Source: Thermocatellispora tengchongensis (lineage in GTDB: Bacteria; Actinomycetota; Actinomycetes; Streptosporangiales; Streptosporangiaceae). Taken from it: DNA of 64,000 bases. The notes beneath the pieces are model-generated. The model saw only the letters and a list, made by a program, of their open reading frames with translations. It made no database searches and was not told where the DNA came from. The DNA is taken from assembly GCF_014202315.1 (NCBI RefSeq), contig NZ_JACHGN010000008.1, positions 41,245 through 105,244 on the forward strand, written 5' to 3'. The position numbers and the translations under genes were made by a program. Below, in pieces: positions 42,908 through 52,340 of the stretch; within the stretch, counting starts at the first letter, position 1; the number at the start of each line of letters is the position of its first letter.

Positions 42908-44023
42908 ATGCGCACCACGCCTCCCTTCCGCGCCGACCACGTCGGCAGCCTGCTGCGCCCGCCCGCGCTGCTGCGCGCCCGCGACGACTTCGCCGCCGGA
43001 CGGATCGGCGCCGACGCGCTGAAGGAGGCCGAGGACGCCGCGATCCGCGAGGTCGTGCGCGCCCAGGAGGAGGCCGGGCTGCGCTCGGCCACAGACGGGG
43101 AGTTCCGCCGCGACTCCTGGCACATGGACTTCATCTACCGGATCGGCGGCGTGTCGCAGTCGAAGGAGCGGATCAAGGTCCGGTTCGAGAACGAGAGCGA
43201 GACCCTGGAGTTCGCGCCGCCCGGCCTGCGGATCGGCGAGCGGCTGCGGCTGGATGAGACTATCTTCGGCGACCACTTCGCGTTCCTGCGCGAGCAGGTG
43301 ACCACGGCCACGCCCAAGCTCACCATCCCCTCGCCGAACATGGTCCACTACCGGGGCGGGCCGGCGTCCATCGACCCCGGGGTGTACCCGGACATCGAGG
43401 AGTTCTGGAGCGACCTGAGCCGGGTGTACGCCGAGGAGGTGCGCCGCCTGGGCGAGCTGGGCTGCACGTACCTGCAGTTCGACGACACCAGCCTGGCCTA
43501 CCTCAACGACCCCGCGCAGCGCGCCGAGATCGAGGCCCGCGGCGACGACGCCGAGCACCTGCACCTGCGCTACATCCAGCAGATCAACGCCGCGCTCGCC
43601 GGCCGCCCGGCGGGGATGTCGGTCACCACGCACATGTGCCGGGGCAACTTCCGCTCCTCCTGGGCCGCCTCGGGCGGCTACGACTTCGTCGCCGAGGCCC
43701 TGTTCGGCGAGCTGGCCGTGGACGGCTTCTTCCTGGAGTACGACGACGAGCGCTCGGGCGGGTTCGAGCCGCTGCGCTACGTCCCGCCGGGCAAGGCGGT
43801 CGTGCTCGGGCTGGTCACCACCAAGCGCGGCGCGCTGGAGTCGAAGGACGACCTGAAGCGGCGGATCGACGAGGCGGCCAAGTTCGTCCCCCTGGACCAG
43901 CTCTGCCTGTCGCCGCAGTGCGGCTTCTCCTCGACGGTGGAGGGCAACGCGCTGACCGCCGAGGAGCAGTTCGCCAAGCTGCGCCTGATCGTCGAGGTCG
44001 CCGAGGAGGTCTGGGGCTCCTGA
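42908..44023 (+). CDS. MetE-like (cobalamin-independent methionine synthase family) protein, C-terminal domain only
   Basis: 371 aa. Zn-binding motifs: H-M-C-R-G-N in S-V-T-T-H-M-C-R-G-N-F and C in S-P-Q-C-G-F-S-S; D-x-x-F-R-R-D-S-W and T-Y-L-Q-F-D-D-T-S-L-A-Y. This is the COG0620 core without the MetE N-terminal half. Such proteins transfer methyl groups with unknown acceptors; not proven methionine synthase. GGGAG nine bases before ATG 42908 (ATG 42899 is an in-frame alternative). The upstream 90 bp has GTTG-N4-CAAC and GAAC-N2-GTTC half palindromes. Confidence 0.85.
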   Translation: MRTTPPFRADHVGSLLRPPALLRARDDFAAGRIGADALKEAEDAAIREVVRAQEEAGLRSATDGEFRRDSWHMDFIYRIGGVSQSKERIKVRFENESETLEFAPPGLRIGERLRLDETIFGDHFAFLREQVTTATPKLTIPSPNMVHYRGGPASIDPGVYPDIEEFWSDLSRVYAEEVRRLGELGCTYLQFDDTSLAYLNDPAQRAEIEARGDDAEHLHLRYIQQINAALAGRPAGMSVTTHMCRGNFRSSWAASGGYDFVAEALFGELAVDGFFLEYDDERSGGFEPLRYVPPGKAVVLGLVTTKRGALESKDDLKRRIDEAAKFVPLDQLCLSPQCGFSSTVEGNALTAEEQFAKLRLIVEVAEEVWGS

Positions 44024-44126
44024 CCCCGCCGGGTCCGGCGCCGGCGGCCCCGCGGGCCGTTAGCCCCGAACGCCCCTGGGCAGCGGACGGTTGAGCACGA
44101 CGTCCGCGACCCGGGGGAGGAAGCAC

Positions 44127-44762
44127 ATGACCGAGCAGGTGCCGCCGCGCGATCCGCACTCGCGCTTCGAGGACGAGGGCATCCCCGACCTCCAGAACGG
44201 CACGCCGCAGCAGCAGTGGGCCGTGGACCCGCAGGAGGCGTCGCTGCCCGGCGACAGCCCCGCCGCCCTCGACGACTACGGCACCACGCAGGAGGAGGAG
44301 ATCGCCGGGGAGTCCCTGGACGGCCGGCTCAGCCGGGAGATCCCCGACGAGCAGCCCGCCTACGACGAGCGCGCGCCCGAGGACGCGTACGGGACCGGCG
44401 GCGAGACCGCGTACGGAACCGAGCCGGTGGACACCGAGACCGGCGAGCTGACCCGGGAGCAGGCCGCGGGCGCCACCGCGGCCAACCCCGAGGGCGGCCT
44501 GACCGAGGACAGCGGGCTCGGCGTCGGCTCCGACCTGGACACCGACTTCGAGCCGGGCCCGGACGTGGACGAGGACTGGGAGGCCCAGCCCGAGGAGCCG
44601 TCCGGCACCGTCTGGGACGAGCCCCGCCGCGCCGGCCGCCTGGTGAACCCCGCCGAGGGCGCCCACCCCGACACCGAGGCCGACGAGATCGCCCAGGAGG
44701 TCGGCCCCGACGGCGGCGGCTACACCGCCGAGGAGGCCGCGATGCGGGTGGAGCGCGAGTAG
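44127..44762 (+). CDS. DUF5709 protein, acidic and disordered
   Basis: 211 aa, very rich in Glu, Asp, Pro and Gly. Matches DUF5709: repeated E-E-x-x-x-G-E-S-L-D-x-R-L-x-R-E and D-P-x-D-E, and the C-terminal A-E-E-A-A-M-R-V-E. It is a common actinobacterial stress-associated family, function unknown. GGGGGAGG (44113-44120) supports ATG 44127. Confidence 0.85.
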   Translation: MTEQVPPRDPHSRFEDEGIPDLQNGTPQQQWAVDPQEASLPGDSPAALDDYGTTQEEEIAGESLDGRLSREIPDEQPAYDERAPEDAYGTGGETAYGTEPVDTETGELTREQAAGATAANPEGGLTEDSGLGVGSDLDTDFEPGPDVDEDWEAQPEEPSGTVWDEPRRAGRLVNPAEGAHPDTEADEIAQEVGPDGGGYTAEEAAMRVERE

Positions 44763-44812
44763 CGCCGGCCCACACTGAGCCGATCCGGGGCACAGGTAGC
44801 GCAGGTGGCGCC

Positions 44813-45676
44813 TCAGGGCAGCAGGCCGGTGCGGCGCGCCGCGGCCACGGTCTCGGTGCGGGTGTGGGTGCCGAGCTTGCGCATCGCGCTGCGCAGGTAG
44901 GACTTGACGGTCTCGTGCAGCAGGCCGAGGCGGCGGGCGGTCTCGGCGTTGGTGCAGCCCATGGCGACCTGCGCCAGGACGTCCAGCTCGCGCGGCGACA
45001 GGCGCGCCGCGGGGCCGGGCGCGGGGGAGGAGCCGGCGAGGCGGTCGCACACCTCCTGCAGCCGGGCGCGCAGCGCGGGGTCGGCGACGCCGCAGGCGAT
45101 CGAGCGCAGCTCGGCGTGCGCGGCGCGGACGTCCTCCCAGGCACGGGCCTCCGGACGCTGCCCCGCGGCGCGGGCCGCGGCGGCGGCCTCGGCCTCGGCC
45201 AGGCGGCGCTCGACCTCAAGGCGCGCCGACAGCTCCACCCCGAGCCCGTTGGCCACGGTCAGCGCCGCGTCGAGCACCTTCGCGCCCACCGTGAGCGGCG
45301 CCCGCAGCCCGCCGTACAGGACCGCGCCCACCTCGCCGCACACCACGACCGGCACGGCCAGGATCGCGCGCAGGCCCTCGGCGGCCACCGGGCGGTCGTA
45401 CTCGTGGGTGATGCCGCGCGCCGCCACGTAGTCGGCCACGGCGTCGGCCCGGCCGGTGGCCAGCACCTTGCCGCCCAGGCCGGTGCCGGAGACGATGCGC
45501 AGCCCGGTCAGCGCGTCGGTGACGGTGCCGCTGAACTCGCTCAGCCGCATCTCGCGCGGCCCGGCGCCGCCGCCGAAGGCGACCGGCACCCCGGTGACGC
45601 GGCGCAGCCTGCTCAGGGCGGCCCGCACGGCCAGGCGCTCCGCGGGCGCCCGCAACTGGTGCGTACGAGTGCTCAC
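44813..45676 (-). CDS. GAF-LuxR regulator divergent from acyl-CoA synthetase
   Basis: 287 aa: GAF-like domain (about 20-160: [13 protein letters not shown]...[19 protein letters not shown]) and LuxR HTH at the C terminus ([36 protein letters not shown]). GTG 45676 is chosen for the GGGGAGGG before it. The intergenic palindrome to the acyl-CoA synthetase is its probable operator. Confidence 0.9.
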   Translation of the reverse strand: MSTRTHQLRAPAERLAVRAALSRLRRVTGVPVAFGGGAGPREMRLSEFSGTVTDALTGLRIVSGTGLGGKVLATGRADAVADYVAARGITHEYDRPVAAEGLRAILAVPVVVCGEVGAVLYGGLRAPLTVGAKVLDAALTVANGLGVELSARLEVERRLAEAEAAAAARAAGQRPEARAWEDVRAAHAELRSIACGVADPALRARLQEVCDRLAGSSPAPGPAARLSPRELDVLAQVAMGCTNAETARRLGLLHETVKSYLRSAMRKLGTHTRTETVAAARRTGLLP

Positions 45677-45694
45677 ACCCGACCCTCCCCTCAT

Positions 45695-45757
45695 GTCAGC
45701 ATGGCACGCCACCCCCGAACGGGGGTAGCGTGCGCGCCCCGCCCCCCCGATGCTGAC
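45695..45757. promoter_or_regulatory. Nested palindromic operator between the GAF-LuxR and acyl-CoA synthetase genes
   Basis: A 30-bp inverted repeat at 45704-45733 has arms GCACGC/GCGTGC and ACCCCCG/CGGGGGT around a central AA. It overlaps TAGCGT (45726-45731), the likely -10 of the rightward gene. A second pair GTCAGCAT/ATGCTGAC flanks it (45695-45702 and 45750-45757). Binding by the adjacent regulator is likely but not shown. Confidence 0.65.
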
Positions 45758-45760
45758 GCC

Positions 45761-47398
45761 ATGAGTGCCGTTCCGCTGTCCTACGCCTCCGGAGTCTCCG
45801 ACGTCCCGCTGCTGGGCGACACGATCGGGGAGAACCTCGAACGCGCCGTCACCCGTTTCGGCGACCGCGAGGCGCTGGTCGAGGTGGCCACCGGCCGCCG
45901 CTGGACCTACGCCGCGTTCGACGCCGAGGTGAACCGGGTGGCGCTCGGGCTGCTCGCCCGGGGCATCGCCAAGGGCGACCGGGTGGGCATCTGGGCGCCG
46001 AACTGCGCCGAGTGGGTCATGGTCCAGTACGCCACCGCCAAGATCGGCGCGATCCTGGTCAACGTCAACCCCGCCTACCGCGCCCACGAGCTGGCGTACG
46101 TCGTGCGGCAGTCGGGGCTGCGCCTGCTGATCAGCGCCGTCGCGCACAAGACCAGCGACTACCGCGCCATGATCGAGGAGATCGGCTTCGCCGAGACCGT
46201 CTACATCGGCGAGCCGAGCTGGGAGGAGCTGCTGCGCGGCGGCGCCGGCGTCGATCCGGCCGCGCTGCGCGAGCGCATGGTCGCGCTGGGCTGCGACGAC
46301 CCGATCAACATCCAGTACACCTCGGGCACGACCGGCTTCCCCAAGGGCGCCACGCTGTCGCACCACAACATCCTCAACAACGGCTACTTCGTGGGCGAGC
46401 TGATCGGCTACACCGAGCACGACCGGGTGTGCCTGCCGGTGCCGCTCTACCACTGCTTCGGCATGGTGATGGGCAACCTCGGCGCCACCTCGCACGGGGC
46501 GTGCGTCGTGCTGCCCTCGCCCGGCTTCGATCCGGAGGCCGCGCTGCGGGCCGTGCAGCAGGAGCGCTGCACCTCCCTGTACGGCGTGCCGACCATGTTC
46601 ATCGCCGAGCTGGGCCTGCCCGGCTTCGCCGAGTACGACCTGTCCAGCCTGCGCACCGGCATCATGGCCGGCTCGCCGTGCCCGGTCGAGGTGATGAAGC
46701 GGGTGGCCGGCGAGATGAACATGGCCGAGGTGGCCATCTGCTACGGCATGACCGAGACCTCGCCGGTCTCCACCATGACCAGGCGCGAGGACGACCTCGC
46801 CCGGCGCACCGAGACCGTCGGGCGGGTCATGCCGCACGTCGAGGTGAAGATCGTCCACCCCGAGACCGGCCTGACCGTGCCGCGCGGCGAGCCCGGCGAG
46901 CTGTGCACCCGCGGCTACTCGGTCATGCTCGGCTACTGGGACCAGCCCGACGCCACCGCCGGCGCCATCGACGCCGCCCGCTGGATGCACACCGGCGACC
47001 TGGCCACCATGGACGAGTCCGGCTACGTCGCCATCGTGGGCCGGATCAAGGACATGGTCATCCGGGGCGGCGAGAACATCTACCCGCGCGAGATCGAGGA
47101 GTTCCTCCACACCCACCCCGACATCCAGGACGTCCAGGTCATCGGGGTCCCCGACGCCAAGTACGGCGAGGAGCTGATGGCCTGGGTGGTGATGCGCGAG
47201 GGCGCCGAGCCGCTGACCGCCGAGGCCGTGCGCGCGTTCTGCGCCGGCCGCCTGGCCCACTACAAGATCCCCAGGTACGTCCACGTGACCGGCTCCTTCC
47301 CGATGACCGTCACCGGCAAGATCCGCAAGGTCGAGATGCGCGAGCGGGCCGTGGAACTGCTCGGCCTCCAGCGGGAGGCCGAAGGCGGCGGCGCCTGA
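45761..47398 (+). CDS. Acyl-CoA synthetase (AMP-binding)
   Basis: 545 aa, FadD-like. P-loop [45 protein letters not shown] and [10 protein letters not shown] with the catalytic Lys. It activates a carboxylic acid, probably medium-chain or short-branched, as acyl-CoA. There is no clear ribosome binding site before ATG 45761. Control by the divergent GAF-LuxR protein is likely. Confidence 0.93.
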   Translation: MSAVPLSYASGVSDVPLLGDTIGENLERAVTRFGDREALVEVATGRRWTYAAFDAEVNRVALGLLARGIAKGDRVGIWAPNCAEWVMVQYATAKIGAILVNVNPAYRAHELAYVVRQSGLRLLISAVAHKTSDYRAMIEEIGFAETVYIGEPSWEELLRGGAGVDPAALRERMVALGCDDPINIQYTSGTTGFPKGATLSHHNILNNGYFVGELIGYTEHDRVCLPVPLYHCFGMVMGNLGATSHGACVVLPSPGFDPEAALRAVQQERCTSLYGVPTMFIAELGLPGFAEYDLSSLRTGIMAGSPCPVEVMKRVAGEMNMAEVAICYGMTETSPVSTMTRREDDLARRTETVGRVMPHVEVKIVHPETGLTVPRGEPGELCTRGYSVMLGYWDQPDATAGAIDAARWMHTGDLATMDESGYVAIVGRIKDMVIRGGENIYPREIEEFLHTHPDIQDVQVIGVPDAKYGEELMAWVVMREGAEPLTAEAVRAFCAGRLAHYKIPRYVHVTGSFPMTVTGKIRKVEMRERAVELLGLQREAEGGGA

Positions 47399-47461
47399 CC
47401 CCAAGGGGGACGCAAGTGCGCTCCAAACCGCGGCCAAGGCACGCGCGCGACACTGAGGAGC

Positions 47462-48421
47462 ATGGACACGACGCGCCCCCTGCCGGGGCACACGACGCGG
47501 CGGCCCGTGGCGGGGGACGCCGAGGCGATCCACGAGCTGGTCGCGCAGTACGACACGCAGGTGATCGGCGCGGCCGACTGCACGCTCGCCGACATCGCCG
47601 ACGAGCTGGCCGAGCCCGGGTTCGACCCCGGCCGTGACGGGTGGCTGGTCCACGACGCCGCCGGCGCCCTCGCCGGATGGGGCCGGGCCGTGTGCCGCGG
47701 CGGCGGCGACATCGTGGACGTCGAGGTGGTCGCCCGGCCCGGCACGTCCAAGGTCGCCGAGTGGCTGTGGGAGGCCGTGCTCGGCCGGGCCGCCGGGCTG
47801 GGCGCCGAGGCCGGCCATCCCCGGGTGCGCGTGGACGCCGGGATCTACCGGCAGGACTCCGCCAAGGCCGGGCTGGCGGCGGCGTACGGGCTGGCGCCGG
47901 CGACGAGCTTCCACCGGATGCGGATCGACCACTCCGGCCCGCCGCCCCGGCCCGCGTACCTGCCCGGTGTGACCGTCCACCAGGGGCACACCGAGGAGGT
48001 GCGCGAACAGGCCCATCGGGTGCACCAGGAGGCGTTCGCCGGGCATTTCGGGTTCGTGCCCACGGCGTACGACGCCTGGCGCGAGGAGCTGGTCTCCTCC
48101 AGCGCGCACGACTGGGACCAGCTCCTGCTGGCCAGGGTGCACGGAGAGCCGGCCGCGATGCTGCTGGGCACCGACCACTTCGTGCCCGACGGGAACTGCG
48201 GCTACGTGCGCATCCTGGCCGTGCGGCCGCGCTTCCGCAGCAGGGGCCTGGGCCGGCTGTTGCTCGGCCGCGCCTTCGCCGCCGACGCCGGCCGCGGCCG
48301 GGCCGGCACGTACCTGCACGTGGACGCGGGCAACACCACCCCCGCCCTGGACCTGTACCTGTCGGCGGGCATGCGCCCGGTGCTGGTGATCGACGTCTGG
48401 CGGAAGACCGTCACGGTGTGA
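47462..48421 (+). CDS. GNAT-family acetyltransferase with two GNAT-like halves
   Basis: 319 aa. The C-terminal half has the acetyl-CoA motif V-R-P-R-F-R-S-R-G-L-G-R-L-L-L (R-x-x-G-x-G/A) and L-H-V-D-A-G-N-T-T-P-A-L-D-L-Y; the N-terminal half is a diverged GNAT module. The double layout is like mycothiol synthase, but the sequence is not close enough to name it. GAGGAG precedes ATG 47462. It overlaps the convergent helicase gene by 11 bp. Confidence 0.82.
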   Translation: MDTTRPLPGHTTRRPVAGDAEAIHELVAQYDTQVIGAADCTLADIADELAEPGFDPGRDGWLVHDAAGALAGWGRAVCRGGGDIVDVEVVARPGTSKVAEWLWEAVLGRAAGLGAEAGHPRVRVDAGIYRQDSAKAGLAAAYGLAPATSFHRMRIDHSGPPPRPAYLPGVTVHQGHTEEVREQAHRVHQEAFAGHFGFVPTAYDAWREELVSSSAHDWDQLLLARVHGEPAAMLLGTDHFVPDGNCGYVRILAVRPRFRSRGLGRLLLGRAFAADAGRGRAGTYLHVDAGNTTPALDLYLSAGMRPVLVIDVWRKTVTV

Positions 48422-49730
48422 CGCGGTGCCGGGCGAGATGGGTGAGCACCGCCTGGTTCGCCTCCCACCCGTCGGGAAACTTCACCGGCACGCCGAGCTG
48501 CACCGGCTCGGCCGAGGGGTGCGCGTCCAGCAGCTCGGCGATCCCCGCCCGCGCGACCACCACGCACGCGTGCCGGTGCCGCGAGGCGAGCACGCACAGC
48601 CGTCCCGACTCCAGGTGGAACGCGGTGGCGTCCCTGCGCCCCGACAGCGGGTGCAGCACGATCGTCACGTCGTACTCGCGGCCCTGGAGCCGGTTGGCGG
48701 TGTCCACGGTGACCTCCGGGGGCAGCCCGGCCGCGCGGATCGCCGCCACCTGGTCGCGGTGGGCGGCGCCGATCGCGATCCTGGACGGCCCCACCGGGTG
48801 CTCGCCGCGCTCGGACACCGCCACCGGGGCCCGCTGGAGCAGCCGGGTGGCGAGCACCGCGACCGCCTCCACGGCCTCCGCGTCGGTGCGCACGGTGTGG
48901 CGCTCGGGCAGCTCGTACAGCGCCCAGCCCGTGGCCGCCGCCTCCTCCAGCGCCAGATCGTACGAGGTGCGCATGCCGCCCGCGGTGAGGTGCAGCGACC
49001 GGTCGCCGTGATCGGTGCCCGACCGGAACCCGGTGAAGGGGTAGAACGCCTCCGACACCACCGGCGCCGCCGAGGCGGGCAGCCGCCACGACACCGGCAG
49101 CCGGTGCACCGGCAGGTGGGGGTTGTGCCGCAGCAGCACCGACACCGCGCTCTGCAGCGGGTCCCAGGACAGCCCGGCCCACCGCTCGCCGTCCACCACA
49201 GAGAACGGGTCGAGCTGCCCCGGATCGCCCACGAACAGCGCCCGCTCGAAGCAGCCCGCGATGCGCAGCAGCTTGTCCGAGCGCATCTGGTACGCCTCGT
49301 CCACGATCGCCCACGGCCAGGTGCGGTCGCCCGCCCAGGCCCACTTGTCGGCGGTCGCGATCACGACCGCCGGGTCGCCCAGGTCGGCCACCTTGCCCGC
49401 CACCCTGACGTTCGGATGGGCGAACACCCGCTCGGGCGCCCGGTAGCCGGTCGCCGACAGCCGGCCGATCGTCAGCGCCGGGTGCTCCGCCGCCAGCCGC
49501 TCCACCAGGTCGTCCACCTGCTCGTTGGTCTGGGCGACGATCATCAGCGGCTCGCCGGTCGCGGCGATGTGCCCGGCCGCCCGCACCACCAGCGTGGACT
49601 TGCCCGCGCCCGGCGGGGAGTCGACCACCACCCCGCGGTGGCGGGGCAGGTCGGCCAGCACCGCCTCGACCACCGCCGCGGCCTCCGCCTGCGGCGACCG
49701 CACCGGCTCCGGTGCCGCCTGCGCCGTCAT
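48411..49730 (-). CDS. SF1-type helicase, Dna2/Upf1-like, last gene of a four-gene operon
   Basis: 439 aa. Helicase motifs in order: I (Walker A) S-P-P-G-A-G-K-S-T at 38-46, Ia V-A-Q-T-N-E-Q-V-D-D-L near 65-75, II V-D-E-A-Y-Q-M at 143-149, III F-V-G-D-P-G-Q-L-D-P-F near 167-176, IV S-W-R-L-P, V T-V-D-T-A-N-R-L-Q-G-R-E-Y-D-V near 341-355, VI L-A-S-R-H-R-H-A-C-V-V-V-A-R. D-E-A-x and the motif V pattern fit SF1B (RecD, Dna2, Upf1). Its ATG overlaps the preceding stop (ATGA, 49727-49730). The preceding protein carries the beta-barrel that in Dna2/Upf1 helicases lies before motif I; together they may form one helicase. Confidence 0.88.
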   Translation of the reverse strand: MTAQAAPEPVRSPQAEAAAVVEAVLADLPRHRGVVVDSPPGAGKSTLVVRAAGHIAATGEPLMIVAQTNEQVDDLVERLAAEHPALTIGRLSATGYRAPERVFAHPNVRVAGKVADLGDPAVVIATADKWAWAGDRTWPWAIVDEAYQMRSDKLLRIAGCFERALFVGDPGQLDPFSVVDGERWAGLSWDPLQSAVSVLLRHNPHLPVHRLPVSWRLPASAAPVVSEAFYPFTGFRSGTDHGDRSLHLTAGGMRTSYDLALEEAAATGWALYELPERHTVRTDAEAVEAVAVLATRLLQRAPVAVSERGEHPVGPSRIAIGAAHRDQVAAIRAAGLPPEVTVDTANRLQGREYDVTIVLHPLSGRRDATAFHLESGRLCVLASRHRHACVVVARAGIAELLDAHPSAEPVQLGVPVKFPDGWEANQAVLTHLARHRVTP

Positions 49731-51196
49731 GACCACTCCTCGCCCGCGTCCTCGTCGGTCGGCACGTACTCCGGCGGCGGACCGCCGTGGGTCCACGGGG
49801 TCATCTCCGGCTCCGGGAGTGCCGCCGCCGCCTGGAAGTCGTCGGTGACGGAGGTGTAGCAGACCCGCTCGCCGACCTCCGGCACCGCGCCCGGCGCCGG
49901 GGTCTTCCCCCGACCCATCCCCTTGGTGATCTTGATGGTGACCGTGCCGCCCTCCACCTCCACCACCTCGGCCTCCTGGCCGCGGCGGTCGGGGGTGCCC
50001 AGCGTCGTGCCCGGCGCCAGGCGCACCGGGTCGGCGGTGGCCACCGTGACCAGCGGGCGCAGCTTGCGCGAGCGCCCCTCGCCCTCGGTGTGCTCCGGCT
50101 CGGTGGCGACCACGTTCCCCGCGAACGCCTCGCCGGTCAGCCGGTACTCCGCCATCACCAGCGGGTCGTCGTAGGCCCGCTGCGCGTCGAAGGACGCCCT
50201 GGCCCGTTCCATCCGGGCCAGCCGCGCCGCCGCCGACACCGCGCCGTCGCGCCTGGCCTGCGGCGGCGCGCCCTCGGCGGTACGGGTCAGGAAGTCGGTG
50301 AACGCGCCGCGGTCGTAGTCCCAGCGCTGCGCCACGCTGCCGCCCGCGGGAAGCGCCCGCAGCAGCTCCAGCGCCCGCCAGGTCAGCCGCCAGGCGGGCT
50401 CGGCCTGGGAGCGCACGGCCTGCCTGATCCGCTCCACCGCGGCGGCGGTCGGCGCCTCGGCGTACGCCTCGATGGCCGGGGCCAGCACCTCGTTGTCGAA
50501 CCCCGGGTCGGTGGCCGGACCCGCCGGCGGCCACAGCAGCGGGTCCTCCGCCTCCTCCGCCGCCTGGAGCCCGGTGCGGCCCGGCGGCGGGTCGATCCAG
50601 CCCATCAGCGCGGCCAGGTTGGCGTCCTCCAGGTCGCTCTGCCCGCTGGCCCAGTGCATCGCCAGCGCGTCGGTCGCGGCCAGCGTCAGCGACGAGCCCG
50701 GGTACGAGGCCCGCTCGGCGAAGAACGTCAGCCATCGGCCCAGCACCGGCACCGACGGGTGCACCGGGAACGGCCCGTCGGGCCGCCGGAACCGGGTCGA
50801 GCGGCCGAGCAGCCCCGTGAACGCCACCCCCTGCCGGTTCGGCAGCACGAGCTGCGGCGCGTCCAGGCAGCGCTCGTAGGGGTCGGCGTTGCGCCGCTCG
50901 ACCGTCTCGGTCACCTTGCCGAACCCCTCGACGTACGGCAGCACCACCTCGGCCAGCTCGGCGGCGAAGGCGAAGCGCAGGTCGCGGTCGCGCGGCTGCG
51001 GCACCACCAGCAGCCGGGGCGAGCCCGGGTCGGTGCCCACCATCGCCGCCAGGGGCGCCGCCGCCTCGCCCGCGAGCTGGAACGGCACGAACACCATCGG
51101 CCGGTCGGACACGTGGCAGTGCCGTACCGTGGTCAGCCGCTGCGCCCGCCCCTCGCGCACCGCCCGCAGCCGCGCGAGCGCGGCCAGCGCGCTCAC
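49727..51196 (-). CDS. Uncharacterised protein with a C-terminal beta-barrel, helicase partner
   Basis: 489 aa, not assigned to a named family. The N-terminal part looks mixed alpha/beta (R-P-M-V-F-V-P-F-Q-L-A-G...P-R-L-L-V-V-P-Q-P-R-D-R-D-L), the middle is helical with D-R-G-A-F-T-D-F-L-T-R-T, and residues about 360-470 form a beta-rich barrel (G-N-V-V-A-T-E-P, V-E-V-E-G-G-T-V-T-I-K-I, V-G-E-R-V-C-Y). The barrel is like the 1B domain that precedes motif I in Dna2- and Upf1-type helicases, so this gene may supply the missing half of the next protein. GTG 51196 lies 14 bp downstream of the nuclease stop and the gene overlaps the helicase ATG. Confidence 0.6.
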   Translation of the reverse strand: MSALAALARLRAVREGRAQRLTTVRHCHVSDRPMVFVPFQLAGEAAAPLAAMVGTDPGSPRLLVVPQPRDRDLRFAFAAELAEVVLPYVEGFGKVTETVERRNADPYERCLDAPQLVLPNRQGVAFTGLLGRSTRFRRPDGPFPVHPSVPVLGRWLTFFAERASYPGSSLTLAATDALAMHWASGQSDLEDANLAALMGWIDPPPGRTGLQAAEEAEDPLLWPPAGPATDPGFDNEVLAPAIEAYAEAPTAAAVERIRQAVRSQAEPAWRLTWRALELLRALPAGGSVAQRWDYDRGAFTDFLTRTAEGAPPQARRDGAVSAAARLARMERARASFDAQRAYDDPLVMAEYRLTGEAFAGNVVATEPEHTEGEGRSRKLRPLVTVATADPVRLAPGTTLGTPDRRGQEAEVVEVEGGTVTIKITKGMGRGKTPAPGAVPEVGERVCYTSVTDDFQAAAALPEPEMTPWTHGGPPPEYVPTDEDAGEEWS

Positions 51197-51209
51197 CTGG
51201 GCATCACCC

Positions 51210-52340
51210 TCACCGCGCCCCTTCCAGTTCCAGGCCCTCCAGGCACTCCGCGCGCAGCTCGCCGGCATAGCGGAGCAGCCGGGCGATCTCGTCCTGGCCG
51301 TCGGCGGGCTCGCGGGCGCCCTCGGCCAGCGCCAGCGCCTCCGACACGGTGGCCACCCCGCCGAGCTGGTCGCGTACGTGCCGGCCCAGCAGGTCGGTCG
51401 AGCCGCACGCCCGCGCCTCGTCGCGGCAGAAGAAGCACAGGTCGCAGGCCGACATGCACTCCGGCGCGTACCGCGCGGCCACCGCGCCCAGCGCGTCGGC
51501 GAGCTCGGCCGCCGGCCGGGTGGGGATGCCGGAGGCGTCGCGGGCCAGGTCGAAGGTCAGCTCCTCCGGCAGCGAGGCCACCAGGTCCTCGACCCGGGCC
51601 ATCCTGGCGAGCTGGCGGCGCAGCACGGCCAGCTCCCTGCGCACGTCCAGCAGCGCCGCGACCGGCTTGTTGGCGAAGTTCTCCGGGCAGACCAGCACCA
51701 CCTCGTGCGAGGCCCGCATCGGGTCGTGCCCCAGCTCCCGCAGCAGCTCGCGCAGCGCCAGGACGTACACCGCCGCCTGCCGCGCCGCCGCCGCCACCTT
51801 GACCGGGTCGGCCTGGCCGTCGATCACCGGGAACGACTTGATCTCCACGACGTGGAACCGCCCGCCCAGCCGGAAGGCGATCACGTCGGGCTCCAGGTAG
51901 GACGTGTGGCCCGCGATCTCCAGCGCGAACAGCGGATGGTCGTAGAACGTCCCCGCGTCGCCGTCGTCGCGCGCCGCCCGGTCGATCAGGCGGCGGGTGT
52001 GGGAGTGCCGCAGGTGCGCGCCGACGTCGGACACGTCGTGGTAGGCGACCTCCGGGATCGGCAGGTGCAGCACCTCGCGCAGCAGCCGCAGCAGCTCGGC
52101 GCAGCCGGACTCCTTCACCTGCGCCTCGAAGGCGTCGCCCCGGGTGATCGCGAACCGCGACCGCCCGAACGGCGCCGGGAACCCGACGTGCCGGGCCGTC
52201 AGCTCCTTGTCGACCCCCGCCGCGTCGAGCACCGCGCGGCGCGCGCAGCCCGGGTTGGCGGCCAGCGCCGCTATCGCGCGGGCGTCGTGCGCCAGCGGCG
52301 GCACCGGGCCGCGCAGGGCATCGAGCCGATCCTTCATCAT
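51210..52340 (-). CDS. RecB/Cas4-type PD-(D/E)xK nuclease with a Cys cluster (Fe-S likely)
   Basis: 376 aa. The nuclease core is L-E-P-D152-V-I-A-F followed by V-V-E167-I-K169-S and the motif IV R-Q189-A-A-V-Y, the PD-(D/E)xK/RecB order. Cys32 near the N terminus and C299-x-x-C302-x-x-C305-x6-C312 near the C terminus match the split 4Fe-4S ligands of AddB, Cas4 and Dna2 nucleases. The last 60 residues are helical and acidic. Its first ATG (52340) overlaps the stop of the upstream gene; the next gene starts 14 bp after its stop. With the helicase downstream it makes a split Dna2-like enzyme, probably acting on DNA ends or flaps. Confidence 0.85.
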   Translation of the reverse strand: MMKDRLDALRGPVPPLAHDARAIAALAANPGCARRAVLDAAGVDKELTARHVGFPAPFGRSRFAITRGDAFEAQVKESGCAELLRLLREVLHLPIPEVAYHDVSDVGAHLRHSHTRRLIDRAARDDGDAGTFYDHPLFALEIAGHTSYLEPDVIAFRLGGRFHVVEIKSFPVIDGQADPVKVAAAARQAAVYVLALRELLRELGHDPMRASHEVVLVCPENFANKPVAALLDVRRELAVLRRQLARMARVEDLVASLPEELTFDLARDASGIPTRPAAELADALGAVAARYAPECMSACDLCFFCRDEARACGSTDLLGRHVRDQLGGVATVSEALALAEGAREPADGQDEIARLLRYAGELRAECLEGLELEGAR

